Of a stretch of DNA of 64,000 nt, positions 8,714-17,935 are shown one piece after another. Source of the stretch: Clostridium sp. OF03-18AA (lineage in GTDB: Bacteria; Bacillota; Clostridia; Lachnospirales; Lachnospiraceae); contig NZ_QUEP01000005.1 in the NCBI RefSeq assembly GCF_003478035.1, positions 124,001 through 188,000 on the forward strand, written 5' to 3'. Made by a program: the position numbers and the translations under genes. Under the pieces are notes generated by a model. That model was given only the letters and a program-made list of their open reading frames with translations, was not told the origin of the DNA and did not search any database. Within the stretch, counting starts at the first letter, position 1. The number at the start of each line of letters is the position of its first letter.

Positions 8714-9352
8714 TTATTTTGCAGCCTTTGTCTCGTCAAGCTTCTTCGGTGAATCGTCGGCAACGTCCTCCGGACCTGCTGCTGCGGACTCACTGCTCTT
8801 GAGATCGATCTTCTCGCCGGCTTTGTAGCTCTTATCTACGAGTGTCTTTCCTCCCTCAGTAACGACTTTCACGTCAAGGGAGAACTGGTTCCAGAGTGTT
8901 CCGAAGGAATCAGCGCTGGAGTTCTCGAGATCCATGCTCTGTGCTGCGATGATGTCGTTGAACTGTTTTACCATAGTTACGGCGTAATCCATCGCGTCAT
9001 CGTTTGTTGTATCGTTCTTAACTGTCCATGTGAGACCGATATTTAAAGCGGACTCATCATAAGTGAACTCCATCTTTACAGACTGCGGGAATGCAGTTGT
9101 ATCGTTGAACAGTCCGTCGCACTCGCTCTGTGCCTGCTCCCAGTCGTACATTGTTGTCTCGACTGTCTCGTCCTCTACAAGGAAATTCTGGTCTCTCGGC
9201 AGTGTCTCATCGTCGTCATCTGCCTCTGTCTTTGCCGGATCGATCTCTTCACTTCCGGACACCGGTGCATCTGTTGAAATGCTGCTCTTTGTACATCCGC
9301 CAAGGGCAAGAACTACTAAAGACAGCACAGCCATTCTCTTTAATAATTTCAT
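8714..9352 (-). CDS. lipoprotein of unknown function
   Basis: This 212-residue protein starts with a lipoprotein signal peptide (MKLLKRMAVLSLVVLALGGC, Cys at 20). An acidic Asp/Glu-rich linker (residues 35-60) follows, then a compact domain of about 130 residues, and a polar tail ending KLDETKAAK. I do not recognise the domain. The start ATG has GAGGAGG upstream, a promoter lies at 9432-9460 and a terminator follows, so it is a single-gene unit. It would be anchored to the outer face of the membrane. Confidence 0.75.
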   Translation of the reverse strand: MKLLKRMAVLSLVVLALGGCTKSSISTDAPVSGSEEIDPAKTEADDDDETLPRDQNFLVEDETVETTMYDWEQAQSECDGLFNDTTAFPQSVKMEFTYDESALNIGLTWTVKNDTTNDDAMDYAVTMVKQFNDIIAAQSMDLENSSADSFGTLWNQFSLDVKVVTEGGKTLVDKSYKAGEKIDLKSSESAAAGPEDVADDSPKKLDETKAAK

Positions 9353-9431
9353 AATAAAATTCCTCCTCTGAATTCAACGGGGTCTCTCATCCTGCTGTAC
9401 AGAATCCCCCGGGAAATCGGCATACTCACGT

Positions 9432-9460
9432 ATTATATACGATTCCTTTTTATTTTTGAA
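9432..9460 (-). promoter_or_regulatory. promoter for the lipoprotein gene
   Basis: On the minus strand TTCAAA and TATAAT are separated by 17 bp, about 80 bp before the start codon. Confidence 0.6.
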
Positions 9461-9560
9461 GTCCTTTTCTCAAATTTACACAAATTATTCATGATTTTGT
9501 AATGTTTTTCCAGTGTTTCCGGGGCTTTTTCGCCTGTCAGGCCGAGAAAATCTCCTTTTT

Positions 9561-10538
9561 TCACTGAAGTTCCTGTCCAACCGTATCCTGTTTTCGTTTT
9601 TTCCCGAAATTAGCAGTATCTCTCACGATATAGACCGGCCGGTCCTTGATCTCAGCAAACAGGATCGCGATATACTCACCGATGATCCCGACGATCACAA
9701 ACAGCACGGAAAACATGAACGAGATCAGGACAACGATCGTCGCATATCCGTTCGGCGCCCCGTACAGTTCCCAGGTATAGACCGTATAGATCACCATGAT
9801 CAGGCCGAAAAGCGCCGTAATCACACCGGAATAGATCCCGAGTTTTAACGGCAGGTCCGAAAAACAGAGGATCGTGTTGATGGAAAATTTAAACAGACTT
9901 TTGATGCTGTACTTGCTCTCCCCCGCAAACCGCGGTCTCGCCTCGTACTCGATCGTCGTCTTCTCGAATCCGATGCTCTGCACATAGCCGCGCAGGAAGC
10001 GGACCTTCTCCCGGTAGTTGTTCCGGAGGACCTCCGCCGCATTTTTGCTCACTGCGAAAAAGTCTGAGGCATTGGCCTCAAACTTCACGTCTGAGAGGTG
10101 GTTGATCAGCTTGTAGAACGCTGCGGATGTAAAGTTCTTTACAAAACCCGCCGTCTTATTTTTCGTGCGCACCATGCTGATCACTTCGTATCCCTCATCA
10201 AACTTTTCCACGATCTCCGGCAGGCATTCCGGCGGATGCTGCAGGTCCGCGTCCATGCAGACGATACCGTCACCGCCCGCATAGTCCAGTCCCGCGATCA
10301 TCGCTGCCTCATGCCCGAAGTTCCTGGAAAAGTTGACGATCTTCACTTTTTCGTCCGACGCCGCGAACTCCCGGAGGATCGAAAGGGACTGATCCCTGCT
10401 GCCGTCGTTCACGAACAGGAACTCGTAGTCCCAGTCCGCCGGCAGCGTTTTTAAGATCTTCCCCGTCTCCGCATAAAATTCACGAAGCGCCAGCTCCTCG
10501 TTGTATACCGATACAACGACCGAAAGCAGTTTAGTCAT
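9561..10538 (-). CDS. glycosyltransferase family 2, GtrB/undecaprenyl-phosphate type
   Basis: This 325-residue enzyme has a GT2 (GT-A fold) domain with VNDGS at 43-47 and the metal-binding MDADLQHP at 95-102. Two C-terminal membrane helices (about 235-255 and 268-290) follow. The layout matches GtrB/ArnC/DPM-like enzymes that transfer a sugar from a nucleotide donor to a polyprenyl phosphate. It is the last gene of the polysaccharide operon and its ATG overlaps the licD stop by 8 bases, so translation is probably coupled. It may load the lipid carrier used by the GT-C-like proteins upstream in the operon; that link is inference. Confidence 0.85.
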   Translation of the reverse strand: MTKLLSVVVSVYNEELALREFYAETGKILKTLPADWDYEFLFVNDGSRDQSLSILREFAASDEKVKIVNFSRNFGHEAAMIAGLDYAGGDGIVCMDADLQHPPECLPEIVEKFDEGYEVISMVRTKNKTAGFVKNFTSAAFYKLINHLSDVKFEANASDFFAVSKNAAEVLRNNYREKVRFLRGYVQSIGFEKTTIEYEARPRFAGESKYSIKSLFKFSINTILCFSDLPLKLGIYSGVITALFGLIMVIYTVYTWELYGAPNGYATIVVLISFMFSVLFVIVGIIGEYIAILFAEIKDRPVYIVRDTANFGKKRKQDTVGQELQ

Positions 10539-11379
10539 AAATCTTGATCTCCATATCGGAATGTTCCGGAATCTGTTTTTCCTTCGGCGGAAGTTTCATG
10601 TAATCGCCGTAGAGCTGTGTCAGAAGTTCGTCCCAGCCGGACGGCACATAGAACTTCGTGTCCTCAAACGGCATCTCGACAACCTCGTCGTCCCACTCGC
10701 GCTTCATTTCCACATAGAACCAGTTTGGCGCATAGCCCGTGTAGAAATACAGCGGGCGCTCTTTTCTGCTGTCAAAGCAGCACAGAGCATTCCAGAGCTT
10801 CCAGATCACCGGGAATGGGATCAGCTTTCCGATATTGGCAAGGACCGCCACAAAGAGCTTCATAACGCCCTTATAGTCGCTGTAATCGATCTCATAGCGG
10901 TGTCCCAGGGCGAATCCGTAGAGAACGCAGTGGGAGAGCTTTGTGAGCTTCTTTGCGAGCTTTCCTGCCGGGAGTCCGTCCACGATGAACAAATCCACAT
11001 TCAGGCGGCTGATCTTGTCGTCATAAAACTCCATCTTTCCGGAGTCCTCGAATTTCTGGCTCTTGTTGTACGTCACTCGGGAGATAAAGTCGTAGAATGC
11101 CTTTCCTCCATGGTATTCATCCGGCTCCACGAAGGACATGTCCTCCGGCAGTTCCCGTCTTACGACCTTCGCGAACATCTCATAGTTCTTTCTCGTGAAC
11201 ATGACATCCACATCGTCATCCCACGGGATAAATCCGCCGTGGCGGACTGCGCCAAGGAGTGTACCGGAGTCCAGGGCATATTTGATCTTATACTTTCTGC
11301 AGATCCGGTCGATCTCCTTTAAAAGTTTTAAATTGACCTCATGGACTTTCGTCAGGTCAAAGGATTTTTCTTCACTCAC
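10531..11379 (-). CDS. licD: LicD family phosphotransferase
   Basis: This 282-residue protein has the LicD signature GTLLGAVRHGGFIPWDDDVD at residues 39-58, whose aspartates bind metal. LicD proteins transfer phosphocholine or other phospho-substituents from a CDP-activated donor onto surface glycans. The start is GTG, overlapping the rfbH stop (GTGA), with GAGGGG 8 bases upstream. In this operon it probably decorates the polysaccharide. Proteins with choline-binding repeats elsewhere in the window (34181-35284 and 49926-51092) would fit phosphocholine, but no licA or licC is present here. Confidence 0.85.
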   Translation of the reverse strand: MSEEKSFDLTKVHEVNLKLLKEIDRICRKYKIKYALDSGTLLGAVRHGGFIPWDDDVDVMFTRKNYEMFAKVVRRELPEDMSFVEPDEYHGGKAFYDFISRVTYNKSQKFEDSGKMEFYDDKISRLNVDLFIVDGLPAGKLAKKLTKLSHCVLYGFALGHRYEIDYSDYKGVMKLFVAVLANIGKLIPFPVIWKLWNALCCFDSRKERPLYFYTGYAPNWFYVEMKREWDDEVVEMPFEDTKFYVPSGWDELLTQLYGDYMKLPPKEKQIPEHSDMEIKIYD

Positions 11380-12716
11380 TGTAACAGCCCCTCTTTGATC
11401 ACTTTCGCCATATAGTCGATCTTTTCGTCTGTCATTCCCGGATAAACGCCTACCCAGAAGGTATCGCTCATGATCCGGTCGGTATTTTCGAGTGTGCCGA
11501 CAACTCGGTAGCCCTTTTTCTCCGCTCTCATTTCATCGAAGCACGGATGTTTGATCAGGTTTCCGGCGAACAGCATTCTCGTTTGGATGCCTTTGCTCTC
11601 GATGTACTGGACGAGTTTATTCCGGTCTGTTCCCTTCTTGCATGTGATCAGGAAACCAAACCAGCTCGGTCTGGAGTTCTCGGCCGGAACCGGGAGGATC
11701 AGGCGGTCTTCCGTCTCCGCAAGAGCGGCTCTCAGACGGTCAAAGTTGTGTCTTCTGCGCTCCACGAAGGTCGGGAATTTCTCGATCTGCGCGCAGCCGA
11801 TCGCTGCCTGAAGGTCTGTCGCTTTCAGGTTATAGCCGAAATGGGAGTATACATATTTGTGGTCATAGCCGAGTGGAAGTTCTCCGTACTGTCTGTCGAA
11901 ACGATGTCCGCACATATTGTCATGTCCGGACGGGCAGACGCAATCGCGGCCCCAGTCGCGGAAAGAGCGGATGATCTTATTTAACAGCGGGTTGTCCGTA
12001 TAGACAGCTCCGCCCTCGCCCATCGTCATGTGGTGCGGCGGGTAGAAGCTGGAAGTTCCGATATCGCCGACCGTTCCGGTGAATTTCTCCTCGCCGTTGA
12101 TCGTATATCTGGATCCCAGTGCATCACAGTTGTCCTCGATGAGCCATAAGTTGTGCTTCTCGCAGAACGCTTTGACTGCCGCAAGGTCGAACGGATTTCC
12201 GAGTGTATGGGCAATCATGACTGCCTTTGTCTTCTCGGAAAGTGCTTCCTCGAGCTTTGTAACATCGATGTTGTACTGCGGGATCGTCACGTCAACGAAG
12301 ACCGGAACAGCGCCGTACTGGATCGCCGGGGTAACGGTCGTCGGGAAACCTGCCGCAACAGTGATGATCTCGTCTCCGCGCTTTACGCGGCGGTCGCCGA
12401 GCAGCGGGGAGGTCAGGGTCATGAATGCTACCAGGTTTGCGGAAGAGCCAGAGTTTACAAGAGCACAGTAGCGCACATGGAGGTACTCCGCAAGCTTCTT
12501 CTCGAACTCATCCGTGTAGCGTCCGGATGTGAGCCAGAACTCCAGGGAACTGTCCACAAGGTTTACCATCTCTTTGCTGTCGTACACGCGGGACGCATAC
12601 GGGATGCGGTCTCCCTCATGGAACTCCTTTTTCTGGTTATGGAATTTATCGGCATATTCAGCTACGAGGTCAAGGATCTCTTTTCTTGCCTCTGCTTCTG
12701 TCTTATTCTCAAACAT
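11376..12716 (-). CDS. rfbH: CDP-4-keto-6-deoxy-D-glucose-3-dehydrase (E1)
   Basis: This 446-residue PMP-dependent dehydrase removes the C3 hydroxyl of CDP-4-keto-6-deoxyglucose. It has an aminotransferase fold, but the usual PLP lysine is replaced by histidine in YPPHHMTMGEGG (His 228-229), the hallmark of E1. Cysteines at 197, 259, 261 and 269 reproduce the CX1CX7C pattern of its [2Fe-2S] cluster, with a longer insert after the first Cys. The family normally needs a reductase (E3, RfbI/AscD), which is absent from this operon. The ATG follows an AGGAAAGG site, and it sits 25 bp after rfbG. Confidence 0.93.
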   Translation of the reverse strand: MFENKTEAEARKEILDLVAEYADKFHNQKKEFHEGDRIPYASRVYDSKEMVNLVDSSLEFWLTSGRYTDEFEKKLAEYLHVRYCALVNSGSSANLVAFMTLTSPLLGDRRVKRGDEIITVAAGFPTTVTPAIQYGAVPVFVDVTIPQYNIDVTKLEEALSEKTKAVMIAHTLGNPFDLAAVKAFCEKHNLWLIEDNCDALGSRYTINGEEKFTGTVGDIGTSSFYPPHHMTMGEGGAVYTDNPLLNKIIRSFRDWGRDCVCPSGHDNMCGHRFDRQYGELPLGYDHKYVYSHFGYNLKATDLQAAIGCAQIEKFPTFVERRRHNFDRLRAALAETEDRLILPVPAENSRPSWFGFLITCKKGTDRNKLVQYIESKGIQTRMLFAGNLIKHPCFDEMRAEKKGYRVVGTLENTDRIMSDTFWVGVYPGMTDEKIDYMAKVIKEGLLQ

Positions 12717-12741
12717 AATTTTTCCTTTCCTGTCTATTCCT

Positions 12742-13800
12742 CTACTGAAACATCTCCGCGATCTGTCTGTCCATCACAGCGACAACATCGCCGTTCTTCT
12801 CATACTCCTGGCACCACTCCACCGTGAGTCCGATCGCTTCCTTCACGCCGTAACGCGGGTGCCAGCCGAATGTAGTCTTTAACTTCGAACAGTCGAGCTT
12901 TAAGAAGTTCGCCTCATGGGGACCTCCGTCGCTCTTATTCTCCCAGGAAAGTCCGTTTCCCCAGGCATTGCAGAACATGTCCACAAGCTCACCGGTCGTC
13001 ACACAGTCCTTGTCATCCGGTCCCACGTTGTAGTAACCGGCATATTTCCCGTCCTCATACTGTGCCTTTGCGACCATCAGATATGCCGCTAACGGCTCTA
13101 AAACATGCTGATACGGGCGGGTGGAATGCGGATTGCGGACGATGATCGGCTTCTTCGCCATCGCTGCGCGGACACAGTCCGGAACGATCCGGTCATTCGC
13201 AAAGTCTCCTCCGCCGATCACGTTTCCGGCACGGCAGGTCGAGATCGCACAGTGTCCGTCCGCAAAGAAGGACTTTTTATAGCTGTGTGTCACAAGCTCG
13301 GAGCACGATTTGCTGTTGGAATACGGATCATAGCCGTCCAGGCGGTCCACCTCGCGGTAGCCGTACTCCCACTCCCTGTTCTCATACACCTTATCCGTCG
13401 TCACGTTCAGGAATGACTTTACACACGGGTTCAGGCGGACGCACTCTAAAATATTGACAGTGCCCATGACATTCGTCTCATAGGTGTAGACCGGATCCTT
13501 GTAGGAATCCCTTACGATCGGCTGTGCAGCCAGATGCAGGACGATCTCCGGCTTTGTCTCCTCAAATACCTGTTTTAAATGGACGAGGTCCCGGATGTCC
13601 CCGATGACGGAATTCATCTTTCCATCAAGACCGGCCATGTCAAATAACGCCGGATCTGTCGGCGGATTTAAAGAATATCCTGTGACGTTTGCTCCGGCAT
13701 TTACCAGGATCCTGGAAAGCCATGTTCCCTTAAAACCGGTGTGTCCCGTCACCAGGACATTTTTTCCTTTATAAAAGTCAAAAACTTCTTTTAAGTTCAT
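12742..13800 (-). CDS. rfbG: CDP-glucose 4,6-dehydratase
   Basis: This 352-residue short-chain dehydrogenase/reductase-type enzyme makes CDP-4-keto-6-deoxy-D-glucose. The NAD-binding loop GHTGFKG lies at residues 19-25, and the catalytic tyrosine/lysine pair is in YDPYSNSK near 165. It lies between rfbF and rfbH with short spacers, in the order of the classical CDP-3,6-dideoxyhexose pathway. Length and motifs match the family fully. Confidence 0.94.
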   Translation of the reverse strand: MNLKEVFDFYKGKNVLVTGHTGFKGTWLSRILVNAGANVTGYSLNPPTDPALFDMAGLDGKMNSVIGDIRDLVHLKQVFEETKPEIVLHLAAQPIVRDSYKDPVYTYETNVMGTVNILECVRLNPCVKSFLNVTTDKVYENREWEYGYREVDRLDGYDPYSNSKSCSELVTHSYKKSFFADGHCAISTCRAGNVIGGGDFANDRIVPDCVRAAMAKKPIIVRNPHSTRPYQHVLEPLAAYLMVAKAQYEDGKYAGYYNVGPDDKDCVTTGELVDMFCNAWGNGLSWENKSDGGPHEANFLKLDCSKLKTTFGWHPRYGVKEAIGLTVEWCQEYEKNGDVVAVMDRQIAEMFQ

Positions 13801-13832
13801 CTCATCTTCTCCAATTACGGATCTTTATTTCC

Positions 13833-14606
13833 TTATTCCCAGATCTTCCAGGGCGCGTTTCCGGACTGCCACATCGCCTCTAACTGCTGTTTCTCACGCT
13901 GGGTATCCATGCACTTCCAGAATCCCTCATGGCGGTATGCCATAAGCTCGCCGTCCTTTGCAAGATTTCTTAACGGTTCCTGCTCGAATACGGTGGAATC
14001 GCCCTCGATGTAGTCGAATACGCCCGGGTTCATGACCATGTATCCGCCGTTGATCAGACTTCCGTCGTCATCATTCTTCTCGCGGAAGGAATTGATCTTT
14101 CCGTTCTCCTCGAGGTCAAGGACGCCGAAACGCTGTCCGATATTGACGGCTGTGATCGTTGCGATCTTTCCGTGGCTTCTGTGGAACTCTTCGAGCGCTT
14201 TCAGGTCGATATTCGCAAGGCCGTCACCGTAGGTCAGCATGAACGGCTCATTTCCGACATAGTCTCTGATGCGCTTTACACGTCCGCCGGTCATGGTATT
14301 TAATCCTGTATCGATCAGGGTCACCTTCCAGGGCTCGGAGTAATTGTTGTGGACCTTCATGCTGTTGTTTGCGAGATCGAAGGTCACGTCGGATGTGTGA
14401 AGGAAATAGTCTGCAAAGAATTCCTTTACCACATACTGCTTATATCCCAGGCAGATGATAAACTCATTGTATCCGAACTGGGAGTAATATTTCATGATAT
14501 GCCAGAGGATCGGCTTCTCACCGATCTCGATCATTGGCTTTGGTTTTAAATGGCTCTCCTCGCTGATCCTTGTTCCGAATCCTCCTGCCAGGATAACTAC
14601 TTTCAT
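13833..14606 (-). CDS. rfbF: glucose-1-phosphate cytidylyltransferase
   Basis: This 257-residue nucleotidyltransferase makes CDP-glucose from CTP and glucose-1-phosphate. The N-terminal LAGGFGTRISEESHLKPKPM nucleotide-binding loop is intact, and GYKQYVVKEFF and the C-terminal WKCMDTQREK segment are typical. It supplies rfbG and rfbH directly downstream. Its start lies 4 bases after the stop of the preceding membrane protein gene, so it belongs to the same operon. Confidence 0.95.
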   Translation of the reverse strand: MKVVILAGGFGTRISEESHLKPKPMIEIGEKPILWHIMKYYSQFGYNEFIICLGYKQYVVKEFFADYFLHTSDVTFDLANNSMKVHNNYSEPWKVTLIDTGLNTMTGGRVKRIRDYVGNEPFMLTYGDGLANIDLKALEEFHRSHGKIATITAVNIGQRFGVLDLEENGKINSFREKNDDDGSLINGGYMVMNPGVFDYIEGDSTVFEQEPLRNLAKDGELMAYRHEGFWKCMDTQREKQQLEAMWQSGNAPWKIWE

Positions 14607-14610
14607 AGGT

Positions 14611-16113
14611 CTACCTCCATATATTCCAACCGTTTTCTTTCAGGATCGTAAGCGCTGACCGGCATCCCGGTTTGTGATATTCCAGCGCATCCTCTAGTGT
14701 GTTGTCTGACTCATTTTCAAAATTTAATAAGATCTGTTTTACTTCATCCCGGTTATGTTCTTTCCGGTATTTTCCGAAGCGGAACTCCTCAGTCGTCGTC
14801 ATCACGTTTCCAATGAGGAACATGGCTGCGAGAGCGATAGATACAGTCTTTACAGGCATGGCCAGTGTGGCTTTTTTCCTGCAAAATCCGCACTTTGCCG
14901 CCAGGGCAAACGTCAGGAAGATCCCGATGATACCGATCTGGTACTGCAGTGCGTATCTGGAGCTCATTCCATACTTATCGTTCGGCATAAAGATATATCT
15001 GCTCACGAGCACCATCAGATGGTTCATGCCGCCGCCCGCCAAAAGCATCAGCGGCAGGATCGTCTTTTCCTCGATCCGGTAATAAAAATTCATCCACAGT
15101 GCGAAGAAGTACGAAACCAGTACGATCACACCGACCGCACACCATACTTTCCCCGGAATTCCCGCAAAGTTCCTGTCAATCAATTCTACTCCAAAAACCA
15201 TGGAAGAAAAAGACTTAAGCAGAAATTTAATAAAAAATTTCGGATCCTGTCGGAAAGCCGTAAAGAGCGGCACATTCACCGCACCCGAATACTCATACAC
15301 CGCCTGGGAATTGCTCCAGAGATAGATGAGGAACGGGATAACTGCTGCCGCGATCAGGGCGATCATGCGGGCCGTTCCGATCCCGGAACGTTTCGGAGAT
15401 ATTACAGCGATGATTCCGTTATCTTTTTTCCAACTTGCTTCATTTCCTGTTTCTGCTCTGTTCTTCTGATCTGACTGTTTTCCGGTCTGTCTTAAACACA
15501 CGACATCCCGCACATAGATAAAAAGATATGCGAGTACGATCGTCACCGTATAGATCGCGCAGTACGGACCTGCTGCCCCGATCGTGATCACGAAAGGCAG
15601 CACAAAGAGCAATACCAGCTCCGACCGCTTTGCATTCCTGAAGCCTTTTTCATATACCCGGTCAAGCAGCGCATAATTCCAGAAGAACAATCCAAATGCC
15701 AGGAAATGCGCCCATCCGGTTCCGTTGTACAGCATCTCCCATTTATTCAGACTGAACATGACGATCATCATAGCCGCATACCAGACCGGACAGAGTTCTT
15801 TTTTCCTGCTGTACCAGCCGATCACCAGTGCGGAAAGCCCGAATCCGAGAACGCCCATCACGCGGTCCACGGTAACGCTGTAGCCGAAGATCATCACATT
15901 CAGACCGCGTTCTAAAAAGTTTACCGGAATTCTCGTGAGAAGATCCGCAACAAAGAACTTATCCGGATTCCAGACGTCCGGCAGATAGGAATTGATCAGC
16001 CGGATATAGTCGGAATACACCATGTCGATGGCGGAGCGTTTTAAATATGCCAGATAAAAGAGGATCCCAAGGATCGGAAGTCCGATGTAGATATAACTTT
16101 TCTTATTCTTCAT
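14611..16113 (-). CDS. polytopic membrane protein of the polysaccharide operon
   Basis: This 500-residue protein has about ten to twelve hydrophobic segments and a polar cytoplasmic loop near the middle (KQSDQKNRAETGNEASWKKD). I place the start at the ATG at 16113, which has GGAGGAG upstream and gives MKNKKSYIYIGLPILG; the upstream extension is the shifted tail of the previous gene. No catalytic motif is certain. An SDY after the first membrane segment could be the acidic motif of a GT-C glycosyltransferase, but a polymerase- or flippase-like role is equally possible. It overlaps the preceding gene by 11 bases. Confidence 0.7.
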   Translation of the reverse strand: MKNKKSYIYIGLPILGILFYLAYLKRSAIDMVYSDYIRLINSYLPDVWNPDKFFVADLLTRIPVNFLERGLNVMIFGYSVTVDRVMGVLGFGLSALVIGWYSRKKELCPVWYAAMMIVMFSLNKWEMLYNGTGWAHFLAFGLFFWNYALLDRVYEKGFRNAKRSELVLLFVLPFVITIGAAGPYCAIYTVTIVLAYLFIYVRDVVCLRQTGKQSDQKNRAETGNEASWKKDNGIIAVISPKRSGIGTARMIALIAAAVIPFLIYLWSNSQAVYEYSGAVNVPLFTAFRQDPKFFIKFLLKSFSSMVFGVELIDRNFAGIPGKVWCAVGVIVLVSYFFALWMNFYYRIEEKTILPLMLLAGGGMNHLMVLVSRYIFMPNDKYGMSSRYALQYQIGIIGIFLTFALAAKCGFCRKKATLAMPVKTVSIALAAMFLIGNVMTTTEEFRFGKYRKEHNRDEVKQILLNFENESDNTLEDALEYHKPGCRSALTILKENGWNIWR

Positions 16114-17809
16114 GATCTCCTCCGCCTGCTGCGGTCTTCGCTGCCGGTCTTCTTCTCGCTCTGCGGCGTCTTGCCGCCTGTTTCGCCGTGTTCTCACTCT
16201 GTGTCTTCTGTGTTTCCGTCTGCGGTTGTTTATCCGCTTTTGATACTGCTGATCTTGTACTTTCGTTCCTGATCTGATCAGCTGCTGTACGTCCGCTCAC
16301 CGGCTGGCTGAGTGTCACGATCCTCATGGATGTCGCCGGTGCGGCCTGACGGGGTCTGCGTTCTGTCCTGTTCCCTTCCTGACGAGCCGGGCGGGATTCT
16401 GCCGGTCTGACAGGCTTTGTCTGCGGTGCTGCAGTCTCACGGGACTCACGATTCATTCCAGACGTCCCGGCTGCCTCTCTTGCCGCCTGTGCCCGCTTTC
16501 TTCTCTGGCGTCTCTTTGCGGAAGAGCTTAACTTCTCCTGCTGTACATCCTCTGTTTTTTTCTCCAACGGCATCAACGGAAGCGGTTTTCCTGCAGTCTT
16601 TTCCGCTGGGGTCACCGGCTGTACCGGCTGCACTGTCACGATGGATCGCGGCTTTCTCTCTTCTGACTTTCCAGCTGTCTGTACTTTGATACTCACAGCA
16701 GCCTCAGCTTTCTCATTCTGCTGATGTTTATTTGTTTCCGGTTTCACTTCTTTGCCTGGCTGAGGCTTGTTCGCTTCGGTCTTCACAATCCTGCTCTGCT
16801 GAAGTTTGTTCGCTTCGACTTGCGATTCTTTCTTCTGTGGATTTTTTACCTTCCGCTCTTCCGGAACCTTTTTCGACATCGGCTGATCTGCCGCTTTTCT
16901 ATTTTCCTTCACATCCCGGTCTGCATTTCCACCTGTTCTGATATTCTGTCCATTCTTAGCGGCGGACTGCTTTGTGTTGGACTGCTTTCCGTTTTCGCGT
17001 CTCTGAGCCTGTCCCTGACGGTTGCTTTTCGTCTGAACGTGCTCATGTTTTCCTTCGCCGCTCTTCGCCTGATCTCGTTCCGGCCTTCCCTGTCCACCGT
17101 TCTTTGACTGGCTTCGTCCAGTCTGATTCTGGCTATGTCCTTTTGACTGTCCGCGTCCCTGTGACTGATTCTGACCGCGTGCTTTCGTCTGCGCTCCGTA
17201 TGTTTTTCTCACATTTGTCCCATAATGTCCTGTCTGGCTCTTTTTGATCTCCGGCCCCCGTTTTTTATGACGGTTCGCATGGCGGTCCGCAACGATCCGC
17301 AGAAGATCTTCCATGTAGTTATACTGATTCCAGGCATCTTCCTTGGAAACATAATTTTCATGTACCGCTTTGTTTCCGATCACGCGGATCTCATTTAATT
17401 CCCACTTTCCGACACGGTCCAGATACCCGTTCTCATCGAGCCACCATCCAAATTGCTGGAATGTCATGACTCTCTGGCGCTTTCTTCCGTTCATCCGGTA
17501 AGTCTCGCGCTGTCCTCTTCCATCTGAACTGCTCCGGGCATTCGCCATCGCCTGGGCGGAATTATCAAGCTCGATCCCGTTAAACTCTGCCACAAGCTTT
17601 AAGAACAATTCCAGATTCTGGCGGCCTTTTACCATTGCCGCATTATACTCCCCGCGCCGCAGCCATTGCTTTTCCTTCTTTAATTCCCGCTTTACGGGAG
17701 CAAGATGGGCGATCATGTTCCTCTTTCTCCGGAAAAATCCGATCACGAGGATCAGGACCACTGCAATGGCAAATCCCACGGTCATGGGAGCCAACTGCTG
17801 TCCATTCAT
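16103..17809 (-). CDS. membrane-anchored DUF4145/HEPN-like protein with long disordered basic tail
   Basis: This 568-residue protein starts with one membrane helix (residues 8-25) and a basic stop-transfer segment. A helical domain at about 40-180 resembles DUF4145/HEPN-like folds (NLELFLKLVAEFNG, then VGKWELNEIRVIGNKAVHENY). The remaining roughly 380 residues are low-complexity, rich in Gln, Lys, Arg, Asn and Ser. They contain three degenerate units around 330-370 starting EANK, EANK and ETNK, and end in a run of Arg. The tail should be cytoplasmic and strongly positive. I do not know its function. Its place inside the polysaccharide operon suggests a scaffold or regulator of the assembly machinery. 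Confidence 0.7.
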   Translation of the reverse strand: MNGQQLAPMTVGFAIAVVLILVIGFFRRKRNMIAHLAPVKRELKKEKQWLRRGEYNAAMVKGRQNLELFLKLVAEFNGIELDNSAQAMANARSSSDGRGQRETYRMNGRKRQRVMTFQQFGWWLDENGYLDRVGKWELNEIRVIGNKAVHENYVSKEDAWNQYNYMEDLLRIVADRHANRHKKRGPEIKKSQTGHYGTNVRKTYGAQTKARGQNQSQGRGQSKGHSQNQTGRSQSKNGGQGRPERDQAKSGEGKHEHVQTKSNRQGQAQRRENGKQSNTKQSAAKNGQNIRTGGNADRDVKENRKAADQPMSKKVPEERKVKNPQKKESQVEANKLQQSRIVKTEANKPQPGKEVKPETNKHQQNEKAEAAVSIKVQTAGKSEERKPRSIVTVQPVQPVTPAEKTAGKPLPLMPLEKKTEDVQQEKLSSSAKRRQRRKRAQAAREAAGTSGMNRESRETAAPQTKPVRPAESRPARQEGNRTERRPRQAAPATSMRIVTLSQPVSGRTAADQIRNESTRSAVSKADKQPQTETQKTQSENTAKQAARRRRARRRPAAKTAAGGGDHEE

Positions 17810-17935
17810 TTTCTGATTCTCCTTTTTTCTCCGTAACAGCCATGCATCATCATGTCCGGCAGCCGCTGCACTTTTTTCGTGAAACCTTCAGATAAGCGGT
17901 TCCCTCGGATATCGCGCAGCTGCTGCCGCGGCTGA

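Noticed and set aside
10501-11322. 273-codon open frame on the plus strand
   Set aside because: It is antisense to licD, whose signature motif is intact.
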